Source: an uncultured Oscillospiraceae bacterium
Lineage (GTDB): Bacteria; Bacillota; Clostridia; Oscillospirales; Oscillospiraceae
Length of the DNA: 64,000 nt
Assembly: GCA_934552825.1 (NCBI GenBank)
Contig: CAKTEQ010000006.1
Coordinates: forward strand, 1 to 64,000
Reading direction: 5' to 3'
Shown piece after piece: positions 43,152 through 51,898 of this stretch. The first letter of the stretch is position 1. Each line of letters starts with the position of its first letter. A program made the translations under genes and the position numbers. The notes under the pieces are model-generated. The model saw only the letters and a program-made list of their open reading frames with translations. It made no database searches and was not told where the DNA came from.

Positions 43152-44018
43152 TCAAAGGCTGAGAATATGCTTGCCGTACTCTGTCGTACTGAGCTCCTGA
43201 CCGAGCTGTCCCAGCCGTTCCTTCGTGATGAACCCCGCGCGCCATGCCTGCTCTTCGATACAGCCTATCTGGATCCCCATCTCCTCCTGCTTTTCCTTCA
43301 CGGAAACGGAAGCGTCCAGCATATTTGCGGCGCTGCCCGCGTCCTTCCAGAGCAGGTCTCTGTCCAGAGTGACGACGCTCAGCTCGCCTCTGTTCATGTA
43401 TTTCACGTTCACGTCTGTTATCTCGAGCTCACCTCTGGCGGAGGGCTTGAGCTGACGGGCTATTTCCTTCACGCCGTTGTCGTAAAAATAGAGTCCCGGA
43501 ATGATGTAATTCGACTTCGGCTTTTTGGGCTTTTCCTCTATGGACACCGCCCTGCCGTCTGCGCCGAACTCAACAACGCCGAAGGGGCGGGGGTCCTCCA
43601 CCCAGTAGCCGAACACGGCGGCCCCCCCTTCCCGCTCCACCTTTTCTCCGGCGGCACGGACATGTGAGCCAAAATTCTCCGACCAGAATATGTTGTCTCC
43701 CAGAACAAGGCAGACATTGTCATCCCCGATGAAATCTCCGCCCACGATGAACGCGTCGGCTATGCCCCGGGCCTCATGCTGCACGGCATAGCTGATATTT
43801 ATGCCGAACTGCTTCCCGTAACCCAGCAGCCCGATAAAATCCTGCTCCTTGTTGGGTGGAATTATAATAAGTATGTCCCTTATCCCCGCCTGGATAAGAA
43901 CACTTATGGAATAATATATGAGCGGCTTATCATACACCGGCAGCAGGGGCTTCGGGACGGATTTTGTCATTGGATAAAGGCGCGTGCCCTTGCCCGCGGC
44001 GAGAATTATACCTTTCAT
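43152..44018 (-). CDS. rmlA: Glucose-1-phosphate thymidylyltransferase
   Basis: 288 aa. Nucleotidyltransferase signature MKGIILAAGKGTRLYPMT, then KPLLPVYDKPLIYY, VLGDNIFW (metal-binding D), RPFGVVEF and EEKPKKPKSNYIIPGLYFYD. It makes dTDP-glucose, the precursor of dTDP-rhamnose for surface polysaccharide. The other rml genes are not in this window. The ATG at 44016-44018 follows GGAGG. It ends 11 nt before alaX and is on the same strand, so they may be co-transcribed. Confidence 0.95.
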   Translation of the reverse strand: MKGIILAAGKGTRLYPMTKSVPKPLLPVYDKPLIYYSISVLIQAGIRDILIIIPPNKEQDFIGLLGYGKQFGINISYAVQHEARGIADAFIVGGDFIGDDNVCLVLGDNIFWSENFGSHVRAAGEKVEREGGAAVFGYWVEDPRPFGVVEFGADGRAVSIEEKPKKPKSNYIIPGLYFYDNGVKEIARQLKPSARGELEITDVNVKYMNRGELSVVTLDRDLLWKDAGSAANMLDASVSVKEKQEEMGIQIGCIEEQAWRAGFITKERLGQLGQELSTTEYGKHILSL

Positions 44019-44151
44019 AGCAGCCTCCATATCATTTTTTAATACAGCAGAATTTTACAACACGCCCTTCCTTATGTCAAAGGTAACGGTGTGTATATTT
44101 CTCCGCAAATATGGAAAAATATCCTCAGTAAACCAAAAGGAGGTTTCTCTG

Positions 44152-44241
44152 ATGCCTAAGAAAGCAAAGACTACAAAGAAGTCAGCAGACAGCGATTCTG
44201 TCAAGAAGGCTGCCGAGAAGGAAGCTGTCGGCACCCGCTGA
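44152..44241 (+). CDS. 29-residue highly basic protein
   Basis: A 29-codon gene with a near-ideal AAAGGAGG site eight bases before the ATG at 44152 and a strong terminator five bases after the TGA. Composition is Lys/Ala/Ser/Thr (MPKKAKTTKKSADSDSVKKA), with no cysteines or membrane segment. It has the look of a nucleic-acid-binding or histone-tail-like peptide. Not recognised. The expression signals make it more credible than a random short frame. Confidence 0.65.
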   Translation: MPKKAKTTKKSADSDSVKKAAEKEAVGTR

Positions 44242-44246
44242 ACTGG

Positions 44247-44285
44247 GTAATCACCGCGGCTACCATGCCGCGGTGATTACTTTTT
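44247..44285 (+). terminator. Terminator of the 29-aa gene
   Basis: 14-bp perfect stem GTAATCACCGCGGC/GCCGCGGTGATTAC followed by TTTTTG. Confidence 0.93.
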
Positions 44286-44442
44286 GCAGTTTATATCCCG
44301 CAATCCTTCTTTTCGCCCAATTCAGCGTATATGGTATTACGTTAACGCTTTTTATATAATCTCCCCCAGCGCAGTATCTGCTCCTCCTTGAAAACGGTGT
44401 ATTGCCTGATTCTTGACGATATTGTGAATTTTAAGTCATGCT

Positions 44443-44518
44443 TGTTTCGAAAAAGACAATGATGTTTAATTTTTAACTTATATTGACATTACCCCTGAGT
44501 GGTGGTATGTTCGAAACA
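44443..44518 (+). promoter_or_regulatory. Aldehyde dehydrogenase promoter with paired operator arms
   Basis: TTGACA (44483-44488), 17-bp spacer, TATGTT (44506-44511). Inverted 9-mers TGTTTCGAA (44443-44451) and TTCGAAACA (44510-44518) bracket the promoter, the second overlapping the -10 box, so control by a dimeric regulator binding at both sites is likely. The rest of 44286-44575 holds no gene. Confidence 0.65.
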
Positions 44519-44575
44519 GGCAATGTGCAAGTTGCTTTATATAAACTTTCATTTCTGTTTTCAGGAGGTATTATT

Positions 44576-46060
44576 ATGGAATACGAACTTAAGAATCGCT
44601 ATGAGCTGTATATAGGCGGAAAATGGACCCCCGCCTCCGACGGCGGCACATTTGTTGCGAAGAACCCCGCCACGGGAGATATCCTTGCCACCTGCGCCGA
44701 GGCGACCGCTCAGGACGTGGACAGAGCTGTTGATGCAGCTTGGGGCGCTTACCCCGCCTGGAAGGCTATGGGCACGGCGGACAGAGCCGCCCTTCTCATG
44801 AAAATAGCCGACCGCATCGACGAGAATGCTGAAGCCCTCGCCAGAATTGAGACTATGGACAACGGCAAGCCCATTCGTGAGACACTTGCCATAGACATTC
44901 CCTATTCTTCCGACCACTTTCGCTACTACGCCAGCGCGATACGCACAGAGCAGGGCACGGCGACAATTCTAGACGGCAATATGATGAGCCTTGTTCTCAG
45001 AGAACCTCTCGGCGTCGTGGGGCAGGTAGTTCCCTGGAACTTCCCCTTCCTCATGGCCGCATGGAAGCTGGCGCCCGCCCTCGCTGCGGGGAACTGTGTC
45101 GTTTTTAAACCCTCCTCAGCGACATCCCTGAGCGTGCTGGCTCTGATGGACATCATCGGCGACCTGCTGCCCGCAGGCGTTGTAAATATTGTCACGGGTG
45201 CGGGGAGCAAGTCCGGCCAGTATATTCTGGACCATCCCGACCTGCGCAAGCTGGCCTTCACCGGCTCCACCGAAGTCGGCGTGAATGTGGCGAAAGCCGC
45301 CGCCGAGAAGCTCATCCCCGCCACCTTGGAGTTGGGCGGCAAGAGCGCCAACATCTACTTTGACGACTGCAAGTGGGATATGGCTCTGGACGGTATACAG
45401 CTCGGCATTCTCTTCAACCAGGGGCAGGTATGCTGCGCGGGCTCAAGAGTGTTTGTTCAGGAGGGTATTTATGATAAGTTCGTCGCCGCCGCTGTCGACG
45501 CCTTCAGCAAGATAGCAGTCGGCAATCCCCTCTCTCCTGAGACCCAGATGGGTTCTCAGATAAATGAGGCGCAGATCAAAAAGATACTGGGCTATATAGA
45601 GCTGGCGAAGGAGGAGGGCGCCACCATCGCCTGCGGCGGTGAGCGCTGCACGGAAGGCGCCTGCGCGAAGGGCTGCTTTATGAAACCCACCCTCATCACT
45701 AATGTCACAAACGATATGCGTATCGCCCAGGAGGAGATCTTCGGTCCCGTGGCCGTTGTCATAAAGTTCCGCACCGAGGATGAGGTAATCGCGATGGCAA
45801 ACGACTCCACCTACGGTCTAGGCGGCGCCGTGTGGACCCGGGACATCAACCGCGCCCTGCGCGTATCCGGCGCGATCGAGACCGGACGCATGTGGGTCAA
45901 TACATACAACCAGATCCCTGCCGGCGCTCCCTTCGGCGGATATAAGCGCTCCGGCATCGGCCGCGAAAACGATCTGAGCATCCTGGACAGCTACAGCCAG
46001 AAGAAGAATATAATGATAAACATGAATGAGACTCCTTCCGGCTTCTACCCCGCAAAATAG
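44576..46060 (+). CDS. NAD(P)-dependent aldehyde dehydrogenase
   Basis: 494 aa, full-length ALDH family. Cofactor region PWNFPFLMAAWKLAPALAAGN, FTGSTEVG, catalytic Glu in LELGGKSANI (~264), catalytic Cys in NQGQVCCAGSRVF (~299), and EEIFGPV. It resembles the betaine/phenylacetaldehyde class of broad aldehyde dehydrogenases. The substrate is not evident. AGGAGG lies seven bases before the ATG. One of the few genes here ending in TAG. Confidence 0.95.
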   Translation: MEYELKNRYELYIGGKWTPASDGGTFVAKNPATGDILATCAEATAQDVDRAVDAAWGAYPAWKAMGTADRAALLMKIADRIDENAEALARIETMDNGKPIRETLAIDIPYSSDHFRYYASAIRTEQGTATILDGNMMSLVLREPLGVVGQVVPWNFPFLMAAWKLAPALAAGNCVVFKPSSATSLSVLALMDIIGDLLPAGVVNIVTGAGSKSGQYILDHPDLRKLAFTGSTEVGVNVAKAAAEKLIPATLELGGKSANIYFDDCKWDMALDGIQLGILFNQGQVCCAGSRVFVQEGIYDKFVAAAVDAFSKIAVGNPLSPETQMGSQINEAQIKKILGYIELAKEEGATIACGGERCTEGACAKGCFMKPTLITNVTNDMRIAQEEIFGPVAVVIKFRTEDEVIAMANDSTYGLGGAVWTRDINRALRVSGAIETGRMWVNTYNQIPAGAPFGGYKRSGIGRENDLSILDSYSQKKNIMINMNETPSGFYPAK

Positions 46061-46081
46061 CTTCTATTCATCCTTCACCTA

Positions 46082-46125
46082 TAACAGGAGAGGACCCGCA
46101 CATAAAGTGCGGGTCTTCTCCTGTT
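46082..46125 (+). terminator. Terminator after aldehyde dehydrogenase
   Basis: Interrupted stem AACAGGAGA-GGA-CCCGCAC / GTGCGGGTC-T-TCTCCTGTT, 22 bp past the stop. Confidence 0.8.
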
Positions 46126-46145
46126 TCTCATACAGATATAAATAC

Positions 46146-46176
46146 ACGGCGGGGAGTCTGCAGACTCCCCGCCGTT
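46146..46176 (-). terminator. Terminator of the transhydrogenase operon
   Basis: 13-bp stem ACGGCGGGGAGTC/GACTCCCCGCCGT, 21 bp beyond the last stop on the minus strand. The T-tract is weak. Confidence 0.6.
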
Positions 46177-46196
46177 TTGCTTGCCTATAAAATCTC

Positions 46197-48233
46197 TCAG
46201 CCGATGATGCGCAGAGAGCCTGTGGGGCAGATGTCCGCACACTGGTGGCAGTCTTTGCACACGGCGATAGTATCGGGCTTGTTGAACTCGGGCTTTATCA
46301 CTGTTGTAAAGCCGCGTCCCACAAGGCCCAGAATACCCTGATGGGCGACCTCGTCGCAGGTACGCACGCAGAGGTTGCACAGGATGCACTTGTTCTGGTT
46401 GCGTTCGATGGTGACAAGGCGCTCCTCCGTGAAGCCGGGATGATGCTCGCCCGCCAGACGGCTGGGGCAGATATCGTCGCAGTTGGCGCACTTGATGAGC
46501 TTGCAGTCCTTGTAATCGTGGCAGCCGCATTCCAGGCAGCGCTTTGCCTCGGCACGGGCCTGCTCCTCGCTGAAGCCGTAGTTGATCTCGCCGAAGTCCT
46601 TCTTTCTGTCCTCGGGAGTTCTGTGAGGCATCTTCGCTCTGGGAGCCTTGTCCTTCTGACCGAGGAAGGCCTTCATCGTCTCGTTCACTGTACGCTTGGA
46701 GACGAAGGGAGCCTTATACTCGATCTCCATGCCAAGGAGATAGCCATGTACGATCTCAGCAGCCTTGTTCGCCTCGCCGATAGCCGCGATAGCGATGTCA
46801 GCGCCCTTGTTTGTAGCGTCGCCCACTGCGAACACGCCCTCCATTGAGGTGCGGAATGTCCGCTCGTCGGCTGCGATAATGCCGCGGGAGTTGAGTTCAA
46901 CGCCCTCGAAGCCCACGGGATCGACCTTCTGGCCGATAGCCGCGATGACCGTATCAACAGCCAGAATTTCAAACTTACCCTCAACAGGCACAGGTGTACG
47001 GCGGCCGGAAGCGTCGGGCTCGCCCAGCTCCATGACCTGGAGCTTGATCTCCTTGACCTTGCCGTTCTCGCCGATGATCTCAGCGGGGTTGGTGAGGAAC
47101 TTGAACTGGACGCCCTCTTCCATTGCCTCTGTGATCTCGATATCCTCAGCGGGCATCTCCGCTCTTGTGCGGCGGTAGATGATATATACGTTCTTCGCAC
47201 CCAGGCGGACTGCTGTACGGCAGGCGTCCATAGCGGTGTTGCCGCCGCCTACCACAGCCACGTTGCCGCCGATGGCGGGAGCGTTGCCCAGGCTGACTTC
47301 TCTCAGGAAATCAATACCGCCCAGAACGCCCTGAAGATCGTCGCCCTTGCAGCCGACGCCGGAGCTCTTCCATGCGCCGATAGCGATTATCGTCGCGTCG
47401 CTGTTTCTCTTAATCTCATCAAAGGCGATATCACGGCCTATCTTGACACCGTTCTTCATTGTAACGCTCAGGGACTCTATCTCGCTGACCTCTCTGTCCA
47501 GTACCTTCTTGGGCAGCCGGTACTCGGGGATGCCGTAGCGGAGCATACCGCCCATTTTGGGCATCGCTTCGTAAATCGTCACACTGTGACCCTTGCAGGC
47601 GAGGAAGTACGCCGCTGTGAGACCGCCGGGGCCGCCGCCGATAATGGCGACGTTCTTGCCCGTCTTGGGAGCGATCTCAGGACGGTATGTGTTCTCCTTG
47701 AGGTCGTTGTCAGCCGCGAAATACTTCAGGTACGCGATGGAGATAGGCTCCTCAACATACTGGCGGCGGCAAGCCGTCTCGCAGGGATGGGGGCAGACTC
47801 TGCCTATGGACGCGGGCAGAGGCAGCTTCTCCTTGATTATCTCGACGGCCTTGTGGTCGTCGCCCTCGGCGATAGCCTTGATGTAGCCCTGGCAGTCTGT
47901 TCCCGCGGGGCAGTTCAGAGAGCAGGGTCCCACGCAGTCCGCGTCATGGTCGCTCATGAGCAGCTCCATGGCAATTTTGCGTGCTTCTCTTACTCTGGGT
48001 GAATTTGTATAGATGACCTGACCGTCGTTAGCTGTGACGGAGCAGGCGCGCATGAGCTTGGGGTTGCCCTCGGCTTCCACCAGGCACACGCCGCAGGCGC
48101 CGTAGATCTTCACGCTGGGATGATAGCACAGTGTGGGTATCTCGATGCCGTTATCGTTTGCTATTTTGAGGATGGTGTCACCGGCGTTGCCGATGCACTC
48201 AATACCGTTTATCGTTACTTTGATCTTATCCAT
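46197..48233 (-). CDS. NfnB/GltD-like flavoprotein subunit of a Stn-type bifurcating transhydrogenase
   Basis: 678 aa. An N-terminal plant-type [2Fe-2S] domain (CYHPSVKIYGACGVCLVE) leads into a GltD-like Cys-rich domain (CVGPCSLNCPAGTDCQGYI ... GRVCPHPCETACRR). FAD (VAIIGGGPGGLTAAYFLACK) and NADP(H) (VAVVGGGNTAMDACRTAVRLG) domains follow, then a C-terminal segment with CLECGC, CILCNLCVRTC and CKDCHQCADICP clusters. It is a fusion of NuoG/HydA-type N-terminal clusters onto an NfnB-like NADPH module, the layout of the Stn (Sporomusa-type Nfn) large subunit. Start ATG 48231-48233, after GGGGG. Confidence 0.88.
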   Translation of the reverse strand: MDKIKVTINGIECIGNAGDTILKIANDNGIEIPTLCYHPSVKIYGACGVCLVEAEGNPKLMRACSVTANDGQVIYTNSPRVREARKIAMELLMSDHDADCVGPCSLNCPAGTDCQGYIKAIAEGDDHKAVEIIKEKLPLPASIGRVCPHPCETACRRQYVEEPISIAYLKYFAADNDLKENTYRPEIAPKTGKNVAIIGGGPGGLTAAYFLACKGHSVTIYEAMPKMGGMLRYGIPEYRLPKKVLDREVSEIESLSVTMKNGVKIGRDIAFDEIKRNSDATIIAIGAWKSSGVGCKGDDLQGVLGGIDFLREVSLGNAPAIGGNVAVVGGGNTAMDACRTAVRLGAKNVYIIYRRTRAEMPAEDIEITEAMEEGVQFKFLTNPAEIIGENGKVKEIKLQVMELGEPDASGRRTPVPVEGKFEILAVDTVIAAIGQKVDPVGFEGVELNSRGIIAADERTFRTSMEGVFAVGDATNKGADIAIAAIGEANKAAEIVHGYLLGMEIEYKAPFVSKRTVNETMKAFLGQKDKAPRAKMPHRTPEDRKKDFGEINYGFSEEQARAEAKRCLECGCHDYKDCKLIKCANCDDICPSRLAGEHHPGFTEERLVTIERNQNKCILCNLCVRTCDEVAHQGILGLVGRGFTTVIKPEFNKPDTIAVCKDCHQCADICPTGSLRIIG

Positions 48234-48246
48234 TGCGCCGTCCCCC

Positions 48247-49998
48247 TTACTCAACAGTGATGGCATCGAAGCGGCAGAGCGTGATGCACTGGCCGCACTT
48301 GATGCACTTGTCCTGATCGATAACGTGAGGCTGCTTTACGCTGCCTGTGATAGCGCCCACGGGGCACTTCCTGGCGCAGAGAGTGCAGCCCTTGCAGGCG
48401 TCTGCCTTGATGTCGTACTTCAGGAGGTTCACGCACTCCTTTGCAGGGCACTTTTTCTCGTTGATGTGCGCATCGTACTCGTTGCGGAAATACTTGATTG
48501 TCGTAAGCACAGGGTTGGGCGCTGTCTGGCCAAGGCCGCACAGAGCGCCGTCTTTGATGGCGTTGCACAGCTCTTCAAGCAGCTCCACGTCGCCCTCTTT
48601 GCCCTCGCCGTCGACTATACGGCTGAGGATCTCCAGCATACGCTTTGTGCCGATACGGCAGTGGACACACTTACCGCAGGACTCCTTGGCTGTGAAGTCC
48701 AGGAAGAACTTCGCCATGCCCACCATGCAGGTGCTCTCATCCATGACGACCATACCGCCGGAGCCCATGATGGCGCCTGTTGCGGAGAGCGCCTTATAGT
48801 CGATGACCGTGTCCAGAAGCTCCGCGGGAATGCAACCGCCGGAGGGACCGCCCATCTGGACAGCCTTGATCTTCTTGTCGTCTCTGATGCCGCCGCCGAT
48901 ATCAAATATGACGTTGCGCAGAGTCTTGCCCATGGGGATCTCCACGAGGCCGCCGCGCTTTATCTTACCTGTCAGGGCGAAGACCTTCGTGCCCTTGCTG
49001 TCGGGCGTGCCCATGGCAGCAAAAGCCTCGCCGCCGTTGTTGATGATCCAGGCAACGTTCGCGAATGTCTCAACATTGTTGATGTTGGAGGGCTTGAGGT
49101 TGTAGCCGCACTGCGCGGGGAAGGGGGGCTTCAGACGGGGCATACCGCGCTTGCCCTCAAGGGACTCGATGAGAGCCGTCTCCTCGCCGCAGACGAACGC
49201 GCCGGCGCCTGCCTTGATGCGCATGTCGCAGCTGAAGCCTGTGCCCATGATGTTCTCTCCCAGCAGGCCCTTTGCTCTCGCCTGCTCCATGGCGTTCTCC
49301 AGACGTACGATAGCCAGAGGATACTCCGCGCGCACATACACGATAGCTTCCTTCGCGCCGATAGCGTATGCGCCGATGAGCATACCCTCGATGAGGCTGT
49401 GGGGGTCGCTCTCGATGACGGCTCTGTCCATGAACGCGCCGGGGTCACCCTCGTCAGCGTTGCAGATGAGGTACTTCTCCTCACCAGCGGACTGGCGCGC
49501 CGCATTCCACTTGAACCATGTGGGGAAGCCGGCGCCGCCGCGTCCCGCAAGACCGGAGACCTTTATCTCTTCAATGACCTGCTCGGGCGTCATGTGCTTG
49601 AGGACCTTCTCAAGAGCCTGATACCCGTCGTCGCCCATATACGCGCCGATGTCTGTGGGGTCAATGACGCCGCAGTGACGCAGAGCTATTCTCGTCTGCT
49701 GCTCCAGGAAGGATGCGTCGTCGGCTGTTATCTTCAGCGCGTCGACCTTTGTCAGGTCGCCTGTGCGGGCAGCCTCAACAATAGCCTGCGCGTCCTTCTC
49801 CGCCACGTGTACGAGGCGGGCCTTCAGCTCCTTACCCTCGTAAATGTCCACGATGGGCTCCAGCCAGCACATACCGATGCAGCCTGTTACGCCAAGGGTG
49901 AACTTGTCCTCGCCGTTCATCAGGTCGGCGATAGCCTTATGTACTTTTCCTGCACCTGCGGCGATACCGCAGCTGCCCTGTCCAACTATAACTCTCAT
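48247..49998 (-). CDS. NuoF/HydB-like NADH-binding subunit
   Basis: 583 aa. Thioredoxin-like [2Fe-2S] N-terminus (GQGSCGIAAGAGKV, TGCIGMCW), FMN/NADH core (SGLAGRGGAGFPTWFKW, YLICNADEGDPGAFMDR), 4Fe-4S ESCGKCVHCRIGTKRM, and a C-terminal pair of ferredoxin clusters (CKGCTLCARKCP, CIKCGQCITLC). This is the HydB/HndC form with extra ferredoxin domain used in bifurcating enzymes. No HydA hydrogenase is present. It overlaps the NuoE-like gene by 4 nt and ends 13 nt before the flavoprotein gene. Confidence 0.93.
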   Translation of the reverse strand: MRVIVGQGSCGIAAGAGKVHKAIADLMNGEDKFTLGVTGCIGMCWLEPIVDIYEGKELKARLVHVAEKDAQAIVEAARTGDLTKVDALKITADDASFLEQQTRIALRHCGVIDPTDIGAYMGDDGYQALEKVLKHMTPEQVIEEIKVSGLAGRGGAGFPTWFKWNAARQSAGEEKYLICNADEGDPGAFMDRAVIESDPHSLIEGMLIGAYAIGAKEAIVYVRAEYPLAIVRLENAMEQARAKGLLGENIMGTGFSCDMRIKAGAGAFVCGEETALIESLEGKRGMPRLKPPFPAQCGYNLKPSNINNVETFANVAWIINNGGEAFAAMGTPDSKGTKVFALTGKIKRGGLVEIPMGKTLRNVIFDIGGGIRDDKKIKAVQMGGPSGGCIPAELLDTVIDYKALSATGAIMGSGGMVVMDESTCMVGMAKFFLDFTAKESCGKCVHCRIGTKRMLEILSRIVDGEGKEGDVELLEELCNAIKDGALCGLGQTAPNPVLTTIKYFRNEYDAHINEKKCPAKECVNLLKYDIKADACKGCTLCARKCPVGAITGSVKQPHVIDQDKCIKCGQCITLCRFDAITVE

Positions 49999-50498
49999 GC
50001 CTGCTCCTCCTGTGCTCTCTTGCGGAGATCGTTCAGAATACCGATAGCCTTGTCAGGCGTCAGTGAGCCGAAAGTCTCGTCGTTAATCATCATGACTGGT
50101 GAAAGGCTGCAGCAGCCCAGGCACGCCACGTTCTTCAGCGTGAACAGCCCGTCCTCGGTCGTCTCGCCGTTCTTGATGCCCAGCTCTTCACAGATAGCGC
50201 TCTCGATGCGCTCGGAGCCGTTGACATGGCAGGCCGTGCCCTGGCAGAGCATTATGAGATACTTGCCCACGGGCGTGAGGCGGAACTGCGTATAGAACGT
50301 CGCAACACCCATTACTTTCGCGGGTGTGCTGCCGGTCCTCTCCGCCACATGATAAATGACATCGATGGGAAGATATCCATAGATGTCCTGTGCCTTCTGC
50401 AGGATAGTGATAAGGCTCCCGCTGACGTTCTGATACTTCTGCAGAACGTCCTCAAGGAGCGTCAGATCGCTGCCCTTGCTGCAATTACAATTGCACAT
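49995..50498 (-). CDS. NuoE/HydC-like [2Fe-2S] subunit
   Basis: 167 aa. The [2Fe-2S] thioredoxin-like fold has MLCQGTACHVNG (C-x4-C) and NVACLGCC (C-x3-C), with YLPIDVIYHVAERTG and GVATFYTQFRL typical of NuoE. An extra CNCNC motif follows the initiator Met and could bind metal or be a quirk. The ATG at 50496-50498 is preceded by AAGGAGG. First gene of the three-gene operon. Confidence 0.93.
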   Translation of the reverse strand: MCNCNCSKGSDLTLLEDVLQKYQNVSGSLITILQKAQDIYGYLPIDVIYHVAERTGSTPAKVMGVATFYTQFRLTPVGKYLIMLCQGTACHVNGSERIESAICEELGIKNGETTEDGLFTLKNVACLGCCSLSPVMMINDETFGSLTPDKAIGILNDLRKRAQEEQA

Positions 50499-50841
50499 TG
50501 CGTATTCATCCTCCTTAATATGTGTCCGCGCCCTGCGGCGCAATATTACTCCACATGTCCGCCGGGGGCACTACCCCACTCTCAGACTTACACAGTATAC
50601 GGTAAATCCACTTTAAAATCAATGGAATGTTGCGAAAAAAATAGCTTTATTTATGATAAACCTTTATATTTATTCCCCAACAGTTTACTTAATTGGTTTT
50701 TCTAAGGCTTCAACTAAGAGAAATTTCTATTTATCGTCATTTCCTCCCCCCAGAAACCCCAGTTGTTACTGGGGTTTTAGCCGTTCCTTTTTTACTCTTT
50801 CCTCTTGTTTCCCCTTTGGGGTAAGAAACAAAGTAAACTTT

Positions 50842-50943
50842 TTATTCTCCGCCCGAGACCTTATCAAGTAATCTTGCAGAAGTGCTCTTTGTTTCCCTTA
50901 TTGCGTGGGTGTATATATTCAGCGTAGTATCCGTCTTTGCATA
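50842..50943 (-). pseudogene. Tyrosine recombinase (phage integrase family), C-terminal remnant
   Basis: Minus-strand codons ending at TAA 50842-50844 read SYAKTDTTLNIYTHA then IRETKSTSARLLDKVSGGE. The T-x-Y-T-H pattern around the catalytic Tyr (NIYTHA) and the short C-terminal tail are those of conjugative-transposon integrases. Upstream the frame continues without the usual LGH/R boxes, so only the last ~34 residues survive. Confidence 0.65.
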
Positions 50944-51353
50944 GCTATATTTATATAGCCCACCGTTCTGTATACCATTGCTCATTATGTGTAAATTCAG
51001 CACTTTTGGGAATAATGATCCTCTGCTTCTCTGCCCGGAGCTCTTTGTGTCGGCAAAATCATGCTATGAAAATAATCAGCAATTCCCATCTTTAACACTA
51101 CACCGCATAACCCCATTCCCCTGCACTGCGAAACTCTCTGCGCCGAAAAATTAAATTGTGCTCATTCGAGGCAAGCGGAACCATAGTTACAGCTCTTCAA
51201 AAGTGTCCAAGAGTAATTGTCCCATAGCCGTAAATTGCGACGCAAGACGGCAATGAGCATGTTTTTCGATGCTCATTGCCGTCTTACTTCTTGTTAACCT
51301 TGTTTGGTGCTGGTGAGTATGGACCCCATTTCAGCAGTTGGGTGGATACTCTT

Positions 51354-51824
51354 TCATTCAATTTCCGTCCGCTGTATAACAAGTTCCCCCGCCGCCGAAA
51401 TGTCTTTCGTAAGGGGAGAGGGCGCGTTGTGCCGCAGCTCCTTTGTCATTTCCTCTTCTTCCCGCCGGAAACACCGAAGGCGAGGATTTCCATACTGCGG
51501 AGATCCCGCCTCCCTTGCCGGAGCCCACTGCTCGTTGAGGCTTCGGCAGCCCGAACGTATATCCGCGATATTCTCTACTTTGCAGTCCTCGCTTGGGTAT
51601 GACAACAGCGGGCTTTTCAGACGGATGCCGTTCTACCCCGAAATGCCGGGTTCCGATATCAAGATCGATACCTGCTCTCTAATCCCTCTCGAAAAATGGA
51701 CTTGTACTGGGGCATATTTGTTGCCCGTCAGTTCCTTTGGTGTTGGAGCAGCAGACCCGCTGATTATTTGGGCCTCTCCTCTAAATGCTAAGAGCTTGCC
51801 GATGTTCTGAAATATGCTCTTCAC
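51354..51824 (-). pseudogene. Unrecognised frame interrupted by TAG
   Basis: An ATG at 51822-51824 opens 63 codons (MKSIFQNIGKLLAFRGEAQ...) to TAG at 51633-51635. The same frame then runs a further ~93 codons (LLSYPSEDCKVENIADIRSG ... TKDISAAGELVIQRTEIE) to 51354. I recognise no family and the codon usage is poor. It may be decayed element DNA and not a gene. Confidence 0.25.
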
Positions 51825-51898
51825 TCTGTGTCTCCCAAATTGATAAACAAGATGCCAGGCTCAGTGGACGTATAATTGATGTATTCGCCCGGCGCACA

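Larger units (their letters stand above)
50499..51898. other. Degenerate accessory region with integrase remnant
   Basis: About 1.4 kb without an intact gene. The sequence is more AT-rich than its surroundings and contains several hairpins: 50754-50778 (AAACCCCAG/CTGGGGTTT) and 51244-51285 (17-bp stem around GGCAATGAGCAT). It holds the tail of a tyrosine recombinase (50842-50943) and a frame broken by TAG (51354-51824). It reads as the scar of an excised or decayed mobile element separating the core genome from the surface-protein island. Confidence 0.6.

Noticed and set aside
44519..44545. Sigma-54 (-24/-12) promoter before aldehyde dehydrogenase
   Set aside because: GG and GC elements are present but spaced 13 instead of 10 bases apart, and a good sigma-A promoter lies just upstream.
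48133..50295. Very long open frame (720 codons) on the + strand
   Set aside because: It lies wholly opposite the NuoF/NuoE-like genes and has no ribosome site or recognisable motif. GC-rich third positions of the true genes keep the opposite strand open. The same holds for frames at 7516-8928, 12128-13906, 32392-34320, 2401-2838 and others.
51304..51810. 168-codon + strand frame in the scar region
   Set aside because: Ser/Arg-rich composition with no motif, poor codon use and no ribosome site. It overlaps the minus-strand degenerate frame.
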